The position numbers were made by a program, and so were the translations under genes. From the NCBI RefSeq assembly GCF_000807275.1, contig NZ_CP009056.1:248001-312000 (forward strand): 64,000 nucleotides of DNA, given 5' to 3'. Shown piece after piece: positions 9,477 through 19,463 of the stretch; the first letter of the stretch is position 1, and the number at the start of each line of letters is the position of its first letter. The notes below the pieces were generated by a model. The model did no database searches and was not told the origin of the DNA. It saw nothing but the letters and a program-made list of their open reading frames with translations. The DNA is from Frischella perrara (GTDB lineage Bacteria > Pseudomonadota > Gammaproteobacteria > Enterobacterales > Orbaceae).

Positions 9477-10646
9477 ATGATTAAATCGATTCATTATTTA
9501 CGTTTACGTAAAATTCTATTATTAGCAGGTCTGGGCATATCTTTTTTGATTAATGGATGTACATTAACAGGATCCGATATAAGCACTTCTCATAAAAATG
9601 TTGTTAAACAATCTGATCATGATTTTGATATTAATAAATTAGTCGATATCTATCCTCTCACTCCATCACTAATTCGTAATCTACAAACGGTACCAGTTAT
9701 TGCAAAAAACAATCCTAAACTAGATAATGAAATTAAAAAATACCAATATCGAATAGGCATTGGCGATATTATTAATGTTACGGTATGGGACCATCCAGAA
9801 TTAACTATACCAGCTGGTTCATATCGTAGTGCCAGTGAAGCAGGTAACTGGGTACATGCAGATGGAACAATATATTATCCTTATGTGGGTAAGTTAAAAG
9901 TAGTTGGTAAAACATTAGAAGAAGTGCGTAATACTATCTCATCAAAGCTTGCCACTTATATTGAAAGTCCTCAAGTTGATATCAGCATTTCAGCCTTTAA
10001 CTCACAGAAAGTTTATGTAACTGGTGAAGTTATAAAATCCGGTAAGCAACCTGTTAGCAATATCCCCTTAACTATTTTAGATGCCGTTAACAACGCCGGA
10101 GGGTTAACTAATAAAGCTGATTGGCGCAATGTGATTTTGACTCATAAAGGTGTCAAAGAAAGAATCTCATTACAATCACTCATGCAATACGGCGATTTAA
10201 CGCAAAATAGGTTATTAACAGCTGGTGATATTCTCTATATTCCAACAAATGATACACTAAAAATATTTGTTATGGGTGAGGTTGAAAAACAATCAACACT
10301 TGTAATGGATAAAACAGGTATGACACTTGCTGAAGCATTAGGAAATGCAAATGGGATCAACCAAAAAACTAGTGATACTTCAGGTGTGTTTATCATTCGA
10401 GCAACTAAAGAAGGTGATGAAGCTGATAAAAATGGTAAAATTGCTTATGTTTATCAATTAAATTTAAAAGATGCAACGGCTATGGCATTGGCAACAAATT
10501 TCCAGTTAGAGCCTTATGATGTTGTCTATGTAACAACGGCACCTATAGAACGTTGGAATCGTACAATCATGCAATTATTGCCAACTATTCAAAGTGCTAA
10601 TAGCTTAACCGAAACTATACGTTGGATTCGTAATTGGCCAAATTAA
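9477..10646 (+). CDS. wza: Outer-membrane polysaccharide export protein Wza
   Basis: 389-residue lipoprotein with signal peptide and lipobox (LINGC, Cys at about residue 28). It is closely similar to E. coli Wza, the octameric outer-membrane channel for group 1 capsule or colanic acid. Conserved blocks are [20 protein letters not shown] (polysaccharide export domain), [15 protein letters not shown], two SLBB-type domains (VYVTGEV and IFVMGEV) and a C-terminal [12 protein letters not shown] stretch that precedes the membrane-spanning helix. It is first in a wza-wzb-wzc operon. Confidence 0.97.
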   Translation: MIKSIHYLRLRKILLLAGLGISFLINGCTLTGSDISTSHKNVVKQSDHDFDINKLVDIYPLTPSLIRNLQTVPVIAKNNPKLDNEIKKYQYRIGIGDIINVTVWDHPELTIPAGSYRSASEAGNWVHADGTIYYPYVGKLKVVGKTLEEVRNTISSKLATYIESPQVDISISAFNSQKVYVTGEVIKSGKQPVSNIPLTILDAVNNAGGLTNKADWRNVILTHKGVKERISLQSLMQYGDLTQNRLLTAGDILYIPTNDTLKIFVMGEVEKQSTLVMDKTGMTLAEALGNANGINQKTSDTSGVFIIRATKEGDEADKNGKIAYVYQLNLKDATAMALATNFQLEPYDVVYVTTAPIERWNRTIMQLLPTIQSANSLTETIRWIRNWPN

Positions 10647-10658
10647 AAAGAGTTAATC

Positions 10659-11090
10659 ATGTTTGATTCAATTTGTGTCGTTTGTGTTGGGAATATTTGT
10701 CGCTCACCAATTGGTGAGCGACTATTAAAGAAAGATTTTCCCGAAAAAAAAATTTCATCAGCAGGTATTGCTGCTGTTGTTGGGGACAGTGCTTTTTATA
10801 AATCAGAATCAGTTGCAGAACAGAATGGTCTTTCTCTTGATGGTCACATAGCCCGTCAATTGACAAGAAAAATTTGTGCTGAACAAGATCTTATATTAGT
10901 AATGGAAAAATCTCATATCGAAGCCGTTTGTCGTATTGCCCCGGAAGTGCGCGGTAAGGTTATGTTATATGGGCATTGGCTTAATGAAATGGAAATCCCT
11001 GATCCTTATGGTGGTGATATTGAATTATTTGAAAAAACATATATTCAATTAGCTAAAGCAAGTAAAGCATGGGCAGAAAAATTAAAGTAA
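10659..11090 (+). CDS. wzb: Low-molecular-weight protein-tyrosine phosphatase Wzb
   Basis: 143-residue cytoplasmic phosphatase that dephosphorylates the kinase Wzc, a cycle needed for capsule polymer export. The active-site loop CVGNICRS (C-X5-R) is at residues about 8-15, and the general-acid Asp is in IPDPYGG near residue 115. It starts 12 bases after wza and ends 28 bases before wzc. Confidence 0.97.
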   Translation: MFDSICVVCVGNICRSPIGERLLKKDFPEKKISSAGIAAVVGDSAFYKSESVAEQNGLSLDGHIARQLTRKICAEQDLILVMEKSHIEAVCRIAPEVRGKVMLYGHWLNEMEIPDPYGGDIELFEKTYIQLAKASKAWAEKLK

Positions 11091-11118
11091 GCATTAATAG
11101 ATAAGGTTAACATATCAA

Positions 11119-13266
11119 ATGGCGACAAACAATACTGATAAACTAACTAGTACTTATGATGAAATTGATTTACTGGGTTTATTCTATGAATTAATTGATA
11201 AATGGAAGATTATTGTTACCATTACTTGTATAACCACCTTTTTGGGGATACTTTATGTTATTTTCGCCACACCTATCTATAAGGCAGATGCGCTTGTTCA
11301 AATAGAACAAAAAGTCGGTAATTCATTGTTTAAAGATTTTAGTTCTGTATTAACGGGAGATAAACCAACATCTACTACTGAAATTGAGCTAATACGTTCT
11401 AGAATGATAATTGGTAAGACAATTAATGATCTATCTTTAGATGTGGAAATAAAAGAGGTTTTTTTCCCTATTTTTGGTAAAGGGCTAGCACGTATATTGG
11501 GGAGTAATAATCAAATTGCCTTAACCCGTTATAATGTTGCTAAAGAATTATATGATATTCCGCTTGAATTAAGAGTCATTGATAATAATCACTATGCAAT
11601 TTTCAATGGTAATGAAGAATTCTTAAAGGGAACTGTTGGAGAATATGCGTCTAATCAATATGTTTCTTTATTAGTCAGTGACATTAAAGCGAAGCCTAAT
11701 ACTAAATTTAAAATAACTAAACACTCTTATCTAAAAACAATTAATACTATTTTAGATAATTTATCGATCACTGATAAAGGTAAAGATAGTGGAATGCTTG
11801 AATTAAGTTTAATAGGCGAAGATCCTGCCCACATTCAATCTATCCTAGCTCAAATTTGTAATAACTATTTATCACAAGATGTTGAACATAAATCAGAAGA
11901 GGCAGCAAAAAGCCTGCAATTTTTAAAGACTCAATTACCCCGAATACGTGCCGAGCTAGATGACTCTGAAAATAAATTAAATGAGTTTAGACAAAAAAAT
12001 GATTCCATTGATTTATCCTTAGAAGCTAAATCTGTGTTAGATACTTCTGTTCAGCTAGAGGCTCAATTGAATGAATTAACGTTCAAGGAAGCTGAAGTTT
12101 CTAAACTTTATACTAAAGAACATCCAGCCTATAGAGCATTGTTAGAAAAAAGGCAAACGCTAATAAATGAACGTTCAAAACTAGGTGAGAAAATCAGTTT
12201 TTTACCGCAAACTCAGCAAGAAATCTTAAGATTGACTCGAGATGTTAAAGCAAATAATGAAATTTATATTCAGCTTTTAAACAAACAACAGGAATTAAAT
12301 ATTTCGCAAGCGAGTACGGTTGGTAATGTGAGAATTATTGATAACGCTTTAACGCAACCAGAATCAGTTCAACCGAAAAAGTTTTTAATTGTAAGTGTTG
12401 CATTTTTACTTGGATTGATTTTATCTTCAGGCACAATTATTGTTGTTCTCATATTAAGAAAAACGATTGATAGTGTTGAGCAACTTGAAGATATCGGTTT
12501 AAACGTTTACGCGAGCATTCCTGTTTCTGAATGGCAATCCAAACAAAATCGGATTTCAAAGCGTAATAAGCACGGAAGAAAACATAAAAATGTACGAGCA
12601 CGTCAGTTGGTTTCTGTTGGCTCACCTAGCGATTTTTCCGTTGAAGCACTTAGAAGTTTAAGAACTAGTCTACATTTTGCAATGATGGAGGCTAAAAACA
12701 ATATTTTAGCCATTTCTGGTTGTAGTCCGAATATTGGTAAAACATTTGTTACTACGAATCTTGCTGTAGTTATTGCCGATTTAAATAAAAAAGTTTTATT
12801 AATTGATGCTGATATGCGTAAAGGCTATCTCCATGAATTAATGAACGTCAAAGTAAAATGTGGCTTATCTGAGTATTTATCTCGAAGACAAAATATTGAT
12901 GACATTATCCATAAAACAGGAATAAATGAGCATTTAGATTTTATACCAAGGGGAGAAGTGCCACCTAATCCATCCGAACTTTTGATGTATCCACGATTTA
13001 AAGAGTTGTTGGATTGGGCGACTCAACAATATGATATGGTATTGATTGATACACCACCGGTACTAGCAGTAACCGATGCGTGTATTGCTGGTCAATATGC
13101 CGGAACAATGATGATGGTAGTGCGTTATGGTGAAAATACGATTAGTGAAATTGAATTAGGGTTGCAACGTTTTGAGCAAAATAATATCAATGTTAAAGGT
13201 GCAATCCTTAACTGTGTAGTTCGTAAAACCGGTAGCTATTATCAGTATGGTTATCATTATAAATAA
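11119..13266 (+). CDS. wzc: Tyrosine-protein kinase / capsule co-polymerase Wzc
   Basis: 715 residues. The N-terminal Wzz chain-length domain is flanked by membrane helices at about residues 33-53 and 425-448, with a long periplasmic coiled coil between. The cytoplasmic BY-kinase domain has Walker A CSPNIGKTF (about 535-543), Walker A' LLIDADMRKG (about 560-569) and Walker B MVLIDTPPV (about 640). The C-terminal tyrosine cluster is short, YYQYGYHYK, with five Tyr in nine residues. It couples polymer length and export to Wza and is reset by Wzb. Confidence 0.97.
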   Translation: MATNNTDKLTSTYDEIDLLGLFYELIDKWKIIVTITCITTFLGILYVIFATPIYKADALVQIEQKVGNSLFKDFSSVLTGDKPTSTTEIELIRSRMIIGKTINDLSLDVEIKEVFFPIFGKGLARILGSNNQIALTRYNVAKELYDIPLELRVIDNNHYAIFNGNEEFLKGTVGEYASNQYVSLLVSDIKAKPNTKFKITKHSYLKTINTILDNLSITDKGKDSGMLELSLIGEDPAHIQSILAQICNNYLSQDVEHKSEEAAKSLQFLKTQLPRIRAELDDSENKLNEFRQKNDSIDLSLEAKSVLDTSVQLEAQLNELTFKEAEVSKLYTKEHPAYRALLEKRQTLINERSKLGEKISFLPQTQQEILRLTRDVKANNEIYIQLLNKQQELNISQASTVGNVRIIDNALTQPESVQPKKFLIVSVAFLLGLILSSGTIIVVLILRKTIDSVEQLEDIGLNVYASIPVSEWQSKQNRISKRNKHGRKHKNVRARQLVSVGSPSDFSVEALRSLRTSLHFAMMEAKNNILAISGCSPNIGKTFVTTNLAVVIADLNKKVLLIDADMRKGYLHELMNVKVKCGLSEYLSRRQNIDDIIHKTGINEHLDFIPRGEVPPNPSELLMYPRFKELLDWATQQYDMVLIDTPPVLAVTDACIAGQYAGTMMMVVRYGENTISEIELGLQRFEQNNINVKGAILNCVVRKTGSYYQYGYHYK

Positions 13267-13307
13267 ATGATATTTTATATCGTTTATTTAACGGAAATAA
13301 ATTAAAT

Positions 13308-13354
13308 AACACCTTAATAATTAAATCATTTTGTTTATTATTAAGGTGTTTTTT
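13308..13354 (+). terminator. Rho-independent terminator after wzc
   Basis: A perfect 14-bp stem, AACACCTTAATAAT with ATTATTAAGGTGTT, has a 15-base loop and is followed by TTTT. It closes the wza-wzb-wzc unit 41 bases after the stop codon. Confidence 0.85.
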
Positions 13355-13595
13355 ATCATTAACTAATTTCTAATATCCTCAGTAACTTTTAGTTGTATCT
13401 AACTTGAAAATAGTTCTAATTATTAAGGTCTATATTTTCTCTATTTTCTGTTTCAAGAATATCTCTAAATATCCTATTTTGAAATCCATATAATGGATCT
13501 TACTTGATTTAATAAGCATGTTATGAGCGGGGTAAGATACATATTTTTTATGAAAATATCATATGGTAAGGTGATTTATTGAATTGTTATTTAAG
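13355..13595. other. Non-coding gap between two convergent units
   Basis: AT-rich sequence between the wzc terminator and the flgL terminator. I see no convincing ORF, RNA gene or repeat in it. Confidence 0.5.
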
Positions 13596-13621
13596 AAGTA
13601 GCTCTATATTATGAGCTACTT
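13596..13621 (-). terminator. Hairpin downstream of flgL
   Basis: A 9-bp perfect inverted repeat, AAGTAGCTC and GAGCTACTT, with an 8-base loop lies just past the flgL stop. The downstream T tract on the minus strand is weak, so termination efficiency is uncertain. Confidence 0.55.
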
Positions 13622-13630
13622 TCAGAGTGA

Positions 13631-14587
13631 CTATTTTAGCTGGAATAGTGACATGTTTTGCATGTTAACAAAAGTTTGTTGTGCAGCTTTCAAGTTTGCT
13701 TGCAACATGACGTATTCAGAAATTGCTTCGTACCAATCTACATCTTCAATTTCGCTAATCTGTGTTTCAAAATCAATATTAAGGGTTTTTCCTAATGTAG
13801 TTAGTTTTTCCGTTTCAGCTAATAATGCTCCACCTGCAGCACGAACACTGGAAATATTATTAAAACTATTGTCTATTCCTCTACTAGCGATTGCCAAGGT
13901 GTCGCGATATAAAGCCATATCACTTTCAGAACCATTATCTAAATCCATAGATAACGCTTTGAGGGCATTATCTATACTAGCAAAAATATTGCTATCTGAC
14001 GGAGATCCATCCGGCTCTTTACTATTGGCCCCGGTCATAAATATTTTATTTCCGGTAAAACTAATTGGAATCTCACGAGTTTCATCAATAAAAATTGTAA
14101 TAGGATTTTCACCGCCAACATACTTAACTTCACCAGACTCATTGACGATAAACGGTGGTTGATCATTCTTGGTGCCAGAAAAAATATAATTACCATTTGA
14201 ATCTCGTGAATTTGCTAAAGAAAGGAGTTGATCTTTAAGAGTTTGTAACTTATTAGCGAGATCTGCTCTATCAGTATCATTAAGTGTTTCATTACCAGCA
14301 TAAACTAAAGTTTCTTGGATACTCTGAACAACAGTTGTGACTTCTTTTAGAATCGTATCTTGTCGTGCTAGGGATTTTTCGACACTTTGTCTAGTCGCGA
14401 GGAATTGATTATTGCGAGCTTGTTCTTGTTTTAATATTAAACTTTTAGAAGAACCCATTGGATCATCTGATGGCGAGAGTATCTTTTTCCCAGTAGCTAA
14501 GTGTAAGCCAGATTTTTGCCAATTACTTTGAGTATTGAGAATATTTTGTAAATTCTTCTGATACATTGAGTTAGTGCTTATTCGCAT
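13631..14587 (-). CDS. flgL: Flagellar hook-filament junction protein FlgL (HAP3)
   Basis: 318 residues, flagellin-like. It is exported by the flagellar type III system and joins the hook-associated ring to the filament. The N-terminal MRISTNSMYQ...QNILNTQSNWQKSGLHLATGKK and the C-terminal helix ending in NMSLFQLK form the conserved coiled-coil D0/D1 pair, with a variable middle. AAAGGA precedes the start. It lies 15 bases after flgK and is probably cotranscribed from the FliA promoter upstream of flgK. Confidence 0.96.
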   Translation of the reverse strand: MRISTNSMYQKNLQNILNTQSNWQKSGLHLATGKKILSPSDDPMGSSKSLILKQEQARNNQFLATRQSVEKSLARQDTILKEVTTVVQSIQETLVYAGNETLNDTDRADLANKLQTLKDQLLSLANSRDSNGNYIFSGTKNDQPPFIVNESGEVKYVGGENPITIFIDETREIPISFTGNKIFMTGANSKEPDGSPSDSNIFASIDNALKALSMDLDNGSESDMALYRDTLAIASRGIDNSFNNISSVRAAGGALLAETEKLTTLGKTLNIDFETQISEIEDVDWYEAISEYVMLQANLKAAQQTFVNMQNMSLFQLK

Positions 14588-14602
14588 TGTTTTATCCTTT
14601 TA

Positions 14603-16246
14603 TCACTTAGTTAATCCTAAAATCGTATCAAAGATGGTCGTCGCAGCATCAATGATTTTTGCATTTGCTTGGTAATATTGCATGTATACTTGCATAGTGA
14701 TATATTCTTCTTCAATATTTACACCAGATATTGATTGATTTTGCTCATTAATCTGATTGACGATATTATTACTAGCTGAGGCTGATGTTTTTGCTGAGTG
14801 TGTTTCACTACCAATATAACTAACTAATGAAGCATAAGCATTGGATAGGGTCATGTTATTGTTTACTAATTTTTCATTTTGAATATCTAATAATTTAGCG
14901 ATATTTCTATTATCTCCAGCACCATTTTCATTATCTGCTATACCACTAGCAATTTTGTTAGGATCTTTAGTCGCCATTTTTAATGAACTTGCGATTTCAG
15001 CAACGGGTTTTAAAATAAAAGAATCACCTTCTACCGGTGTACCATTAATCGAAATTGTTAGTCCATCAAATATGAGCTGACCATCTTTCGTTTCAGTAGT
15101 TATTTGCTGATTATCGGATAGCCGAGTTACAACCCATTCCCCACCAACAAAGGTTATTTCATAATCTGAAGCTTTAACATCGGTTACTTTATTATATACT
15201 GCATCAATTGTTGCTTGACCTTGGTTTTTATTGTTTGCAATAGTTGTTGGTTTAGCAAAATCAAATAATTTTTCACCCGGGTTACCTTGAATATCGACAC
15301 CACTACAGTTTACTTCATTAAATCGATCAGCCAAATTCAATGCGATCAATCCAAGTTGATTACGTGACTCATTTAGTGGACCATCTCTAAAAGTTAGCAA
15401 ACCATGTAAACTGCCAGAGTTAATATTTTGACTTGTTAGTTCCTGTGTTGCACCTGAATTATGCGTATAAATTATGCTAAAGAGACTAGGATCAGCGGAT
15501 GATGGTTGAACGGAAAGTAAATTAGCATTTGACCCTTGTACTAAATTTAAACCATTCATTAATGAAAGATTATATTGGCCATTTTGTTCGGTTACGTTGA
15601 CGCCAATTATTTCATTTAATTCACTTACTAGCTGATCACGTTGATCTAGTAAGTCATTGGGTTCATGACCACCACTGACATTTTGTAAACGAGCTATTTT
15701 CTGGTTTAATTCAGCAATTTGTTGTGTATAGCTGTTGATTTTATCCACATTCTTAGCGAGTTCATTATTAACATTGTTAATCTGATTTTTTAGATTAATT
15801 TCAGTTTTGTTAAATTGACTGACTAAGGATTCTAAACTACTCATTACAGTTTGACGACCCGCAGGATCAGCCGCATTGGATGAAAGTTTATTGAGATTCG
15901 AAAATAAGTCGTTAATTTGTGAAGATAGGCTACTCTCCTTATTAGAAAATAAATTATCAATTTTTGATAATTCACCATAATAAGCGTTGACCGAGCCAGC
16001 ATGAGATTGAGCTTGACGTAGTTGGTCAACAATAAATTGGTTATACGCGCGATTAACAGCATTAACTTTAACGCCATTCCCTGTAAATCCTTTACCGGAA
16101 TGAGTACTATTTGCCTGACTTAAAATAATTTGTTGGCGATTATAGCCAGTAGTATGTGCATTACTGATATTATTACTAATTACATTAAGCATGTTTTGTG
16201 CTGCATTAAGTCCACTGATACCAGTATTAATTAATGAATTAGCCAT
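14603..16246 (-). CDS. flgK: Flagellar hook-associated protein FlgK (HAP1)
   Basis: 547 residues. First hook-filament junction protein. Conserved N-terminal segment LINTGISGLNAAQNMLNVIS and SNNISNAHTTGYNRQ, and C-terminal segment SGVNIEEEYITMQVYMQYYQANAK, which together form the axial coiled coil. The ribosome-binding site GGAGGAG is directly before the ATG. A FliA-type promoter lies about 60 bases upstream, making flgK-flgL a class 3 unit. Confidence 0.97.
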   Translation of the reverse strand: MANSLINTGISGLNAAQNMLNVISNNISNAHTTGYNRQQIILSQANSTHSGKGFTGNGVKVNAVNRAYNQFIVDQLRQAQSHAGSVNAYYGELSKIDNLFSNKESSLSSQINDLFSNLNKLSSNAADPAGRQTVMSSLESLVSQFNKTEINLKNQINNVNNELAKNVDKINSYTQQIAELNQKIARLQNVSGGHEPNDLLDQRDQLVSELNEIIGVNVTEQNGQYNLSLMNGLNLVQGSNANLLSVQPSSADPSLFSIIYTHNSGATQELTSQNINSGSLHGLLTFRDGPLNESRNQLGLIALNLADRFNEVNCSGVDIQGNPGEKLFDFAKPTTIANNKNQGQATIDAVYNKVTDVKASDYEITFVGGEWVVTRLSDNQQITTETKDGQLIFDGLTISINGTPVEGDSFILKPVAEIASSLKMATKDPNKIASGIADNENGAGDNRNIAKLLDIQNEKLVNNNMTLSNAYASLVSYIGSETHSAKTSASASNNIVNQINEQNQSISGVNIEEEYITMQVYMQYYQANAKIIDAATTIFDTILGLTK

Positions 16247-16306
16247 AAAACTCCTCCAGATAATAGAGAATAATTCTATTTTTTCGATAAGAATAAGTTA
16301 TATTAG

Positions 16307-16333
16307 GTATCGGCAGAGTTGAGTGAAACTTTA
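16307..16333 (-). promoter_or_regulatory. FliA (sigma-28) promoter of flgKL
   Basis: On the minus strand TAAAGTTT (16333-16326), 11 bases, then GCCGATAC (16314-16307). This matches the enterobacterial FliA consensus TAAAGTTT-N11-GCCGATAA at 15 of 16 positions. It lies between the motB hairpin and the flgK start; the fliA gene is in the same cluster. Confidence 0.93.
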
Positions 16334-16367
16334 ATGAAAACTATTACTGTTATTTTGAATGATTAAA

Positions 16368-16395
16368 AGCTAATCAATAATATGCTTGATTAGCT
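16368..16395 (-). terminator. Terminator after motB
   Basis: AGCTAATCAA and TTGATTAGCT form a perfect 10-bp stem with an 8-base loop, followed on the minus strand by TTTAAT. It separates the motAB transcript from the flgKL promoter. Confidence 0.65.
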
Positions 16396-16408
16396 GATTT
16401 CTAATGTG

Positions 16409-17359
16409 TTATTGCTTGTTACTATTATCAATTTCGTTCGTTAAGAACGATTTAGATTGGTTTGTTTGTTCTAATTCTTTTATTTGATTTAGTAAATCAA
16501 TGCCAGTCATAGTATTTTCATCTTCAATATAATCTTGCGCTGTTTTATTTAGTATTAGAATACTAATTCGACGATTTGAATCGCGATTGAAGCTTTTATT
16601 ATTAAGACTGACTGTATCGGCAAGCGCAATAATTCGCATAATTTTATGAGAATCAAGTCCACTTAATATCAATTCTCGTCTTGATGCGTTAGCCCGATCT
16701 GCGGATAATTCCCAGTTACTGTATCCTTTGTCACCACTGCGATATTTTCGCTCATCAGTATGCCCTGAAATCGTTATTTTATTCGGTAATGTATTTAATA
16801 TTGGTGCAAGAGCATGAAGAATTTTTTGCATATTGGGATGAATCTTAGCACTGCCTATATCAAACATTGGCTTATTATTTGATGCCAAGATTTGGATACG
16901 TAATCCTAAGTCGGTTAATTCAACAATTAAATTTGGCGCTAGTTCTTTTAAACGTGGATCGAGGTGAAAAATATCAAATATTTTTTTTGCAGCATCAACT
17001 AATCTTAATGATTCTGCCTGTTTTTGGTCTAAATCAATTTGTAGTGGAGAAACATCTTCGATTTTTTCTTCACCATCCACTTTAGTGAAATCATCACCAC
17101 CTCCCGGTAACGGGCTCTCACTATCACTAGTTTTATTTCCTCCTGTAAATCCTAATACTAAAGGAGTTCGGAAATATTCTGCAATACCTTGTAACTCTTT
17201 GGGTGTTGATTTGCCAATTAACCACATAACTAAAAAAAGTGCCATCATGGCCGTCATAAAATCAGCATAAGCAATTTTCCATGAACCATTGTGATGACCT
17301 GAGCTATGATGCGATTTCTTTTTACGAACAATGATTTTTGCTACATTTTGTTTTTTCAT
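16409..17359 (-). CDS. motB: Flagellar stator protein MotB
   Basis: 316 residues. The single N-terminal membrane helix follows SWKIAYADFMTAMMALFLVM, with the proton-carrying Asp at residue 33. The C-terminal OmpA-like peptidoglycan-binding domain contains ISGHTDERKY and SADRANASRREL. It anchors the stator to the cell wall. It is cotranscribed after motA with a 34-base gap. Confidence 0.97.
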   Translation of the reverse strand: MKKQNVAKIIVRKKKSHHSSGHHNGSWKIAYADFMTAMMALFLVMWLIGKSTPKELQGIAEYFRTPLVLGFTGGNKTSDSESPLPGGGDDFTKVDGEEKIEDVSPLQIDLDQKQAESLRLVDAAKKIFDIFHLDPRLKELAPNLIVELTDLGLRIQILASNNKPMFDIGSAKIHPNMQKILHALAPILNTLPNKITISGHTDERKYRSGDKGYSNWELSADRANASRRELILSGLDSHKIMRIIALADTVSLNNKSFNRDSNRRISILILNKTAQDYIEDENTMTGIDLLNQIKELEQTNQSKSFLTNEIDNSNKQ

Positions 17360-17393
17360 AAATGGCTTTAATTAATCGTGTAATTATTAGACT

Positions 17394-18263
17394 TTATTGT
17401 TTTGTACTTTCTTTTGATTGCTGAACATGATTTTCTAATTCAAAAAATGTCGGACGTTCACTGGAAAAGAGTGTTTTACGGCCGAATTCAATGCAGATTT
17501 GTGGCGCATAGCCATGCATACTAGCAATTAATACGACTTTAATACATTCTAAAACTTTAGTAGCATTCATATTCTTTTGTCGTAATAAAGCTGCTAAAGG
17601 TGATATAAATCCATAAGCGAGTAAGATACCCAAAAAAGTACCTACCATCGCATGTGCAATCAGTTCACCTAATTCGCTTGCTGGACGATCAGCTTTAGCT
17701 AAAGTATTAATAACCCCCATTACTGCTGCCACGATACCAAAAGCAGGTAAACCATCACCAATACTCGCAATAGCTTCAGCTGGCTTTTCTAATTCAGCCT
17801 GATATGTAGATAATTCTTCATCCATGAGAGCTTCAATTTCATAAACATTCATATTTCCGCTAATCATTAATCGAAGATAATCAGTTATGAAATCACATAT
17901 TTGAGAATCTGCTAAAATTTGCGGGTATCTTTTGAATAGCTCACTTTCCTGTGGATTATCAATATCTGATTCAATTGATAGCATGCCATTTTGGCGGATT
18001 TTATTTAAAATGCTATACAATAAGCTGATTAATGCCAAATAAAGTGTTTTATTATATTTCGATCGTTGAAATAACTTCCCAATTGATTTAGTGGTTGCCA
18101 TTAACACTTTAGTATTGTTACTAACAATAAATGCTCCCAGAGCTGCTCCACCTATAATTAATAGTTCTAGAGGTTGAAATAATACAGCTAAGTAACCGCC
18201 ACTAAGAACATAACCAAGTAGTGTAGAAGCAATAACGATAATATAGCCTATAATAATTGGCAT
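17394..18263 (-). CDS. motA: Flagellar stator protein MotA
   Basis: 289 residues with four membrane segments, two at the N-terminus and two at about residues 165-225 (AIASIGDGLPAFGIVAAVMG and VGTFLGILLAYGF). The large cytoplasmic loop interacts with FliG. With MotB it forms the proton-driven stator. AGGGA precedes the start. It follows flhC directly, as in the E. coli flhDC-motAB order. Confidence 0.97.
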   Translation of the reverse strand: MPIIIGYIIVIASTLLGYVLSGGYLAVLFQPLELLIIGGAALGAFIVSNNTKVLMATTKSIGKLFQRSKYNKTLYLALISLLYSILNKIRQNGMLSIESDIDNPQESELFKRYPQILADSQICDFITDYLRLMISGNMNVYEIEALMDEELSTYQAELEKPAEAIASIGDGLPAFGIVAAVMGVINTLAKADRPASELGELIAHAMVGTFLGILLAYGFISPLAALLRQKNMNATKVLECIKVVLIASMHGYAPQICIEFGRKTLFSSERPTFFELENHVQQSKESTKQ

Positions 18264-18328
18264 TGATTTTCCCTATCTTAATTTAATTACTATTTAATGC
18301 TATTTAACACAATCAATTTACTTTTCGT

Positions 18329-18940
18329 TCAAGTTGTAAGCTGCTTAATGCTTGCCGAACTAAAACTATTTGAAATAGATGAAGAAAGAACCTGTATAAA
18401 TTTCGCTTGATTCTCTTTAAGTGTTTTCTGATTTTTATCTACCCTTGACGGGGGTTGGCATAAACTACATATGAAACTATTCCTTGGTTGGTAAGCATGG
18501 GTAATAAAACGACCTTTACACCCTTTACAACATGATTGTTGCATAATACGACTTTCAACAAATTTGACTAATATCCATGCTCGAGTTAGTCCTAATACTG
18601 GTTCACCTTCAGTTGGTGGGGGACATTGTTCCAAATAAAGTTGATATGCTTTTATAATTGCTTTTACACCAGATTTATTACTATTTTTTACTAAAAATTG
18701 GTATGCATTGTAAAAAACACTAGAATGGATATTGGGTTCCCATGTCATAAACCAAGTAGTTGAAAAGGGAAGTAATCCTTTGGGAGGCGGACAACCTTGA
18801 ATCTCTTTATACAGTTTAATTAATTTTCCACGGCTTAGATTCGTTTCACTTTCTAACATTTGAATTCTAGCACCGAGTGAAATTAGTCGCATGGCTAATT
18901 GAATGTCATTATACTTTTTTATTATGCTTTTCTCTGTCAT
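18329..18940 (-). CDS. flhC: Flagellar master regulator subunit FlhC
   Basis: 203 residues. Forms the FlhD4C2 activator of class 2 flagellar promoters. The zinc-binding cysteines are visible in CCKGCKGRF and ICSLC in the second half. LRQ-equivalent helices with [21 protein letters not shown] lie at the N-terminus. It lies 12 bases downstream of flhD. Confidence 0.96.
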   Translation of the reverse strand: MTEKSIIKKYNDIQLAMRLISLGARIQMLESETNLSRGKLIKLYKEIQGCPPPKGLLPFSTTWFMTWEPNIHSSVFYNAYQFLVKNSNKSGVKAIIKAYQLYLEQCPPPTEGEPVLGLTRAWILVKFVESRIMQQSCCKGCKGRFITHAYQPRNSFICSLCQPPSRVDKNQKTLKENQAKFIQVLSSSISNSFSSASIKQLTT

Positions 18941-18952
18941 CCTAATAATCCC

Positions 18953-19291
18953 CTATTTACTTATTGAATCTAACAGCAAGCTTGATAATAAGATACCGGT
19001 ATGCATTTGTTTAATGTCACCGACACGTGATTCTTCGGTTAATTTTTTGACCATATCAGCGTTTTGAAACCGTAACTGAAAAATTAATTGATTGGTTTCA
19101 GATAAAACTAACATTTGAGGGGCATTTAGGTTGCTTAATACATCCGCAGTTTCTTCATCAATCCCTAAACGGTACATCGCAGCATATTTATCTTTTTCAA
19201 GCATACGCTGGCTTAATAGTAACGTTGAGAGATTTAAATGATGTATGCTTTTAAGCGTATCGTTGTCTATTACATCATCCAATTTAATCAC
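18953..19291 (-). CDS. flhD: Flagellar master regulator subunit FlhD
   Basis: About 112 residues. The partner of FlhC in FlhD4C2. Recognised from IHHLNLSTLLLSQRM and TNQLIFQLRF, and from DIKQMHTGILLSSLLLDS, which matches the E. coli segment DLQQIHTGIMLST. No ATG is available at the right place. GTG at 19291 is preferred, with TTG at 19294 or 19282 as alternatives, so the start is uncertain. An inverted repeat lies about 30 bases upstream. Confidence 0.93.
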   Translation of the reverse strand: MIKLDDVIDNDTLKSIHHLNLSTLLLSQRMLEKDKYAAMYRLGIDEETADVLSNLNAPQMLVLSETNQLIFQLRFQNADMVKKLTEESRVGDIKQMHTGILLSSLLLDSISK

Positions 19292-19463
19292 CAATCCAAA
19301 ATTATTTAATTTATCATCAGAATAACACTTAATTATGTTATTTTAAAACGTAAAATGCATATTTCTGCGAATAAGTTTGGTAGAACTAGAAAATCTAAAA
19401 AAAAATTTAAATTTACCAAACATTTACCAATGTTTAATGTTTTTTAGCTTTTATTTCTTTTTT

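Noticed and set aside
13611-14162. 183-codon plus-strand ORF opposite flgL
   Set aside because: It is antisense to a clear flgL, with Ser/Leu-rich composition typical of a mirror frame and no ribosome-binding site.
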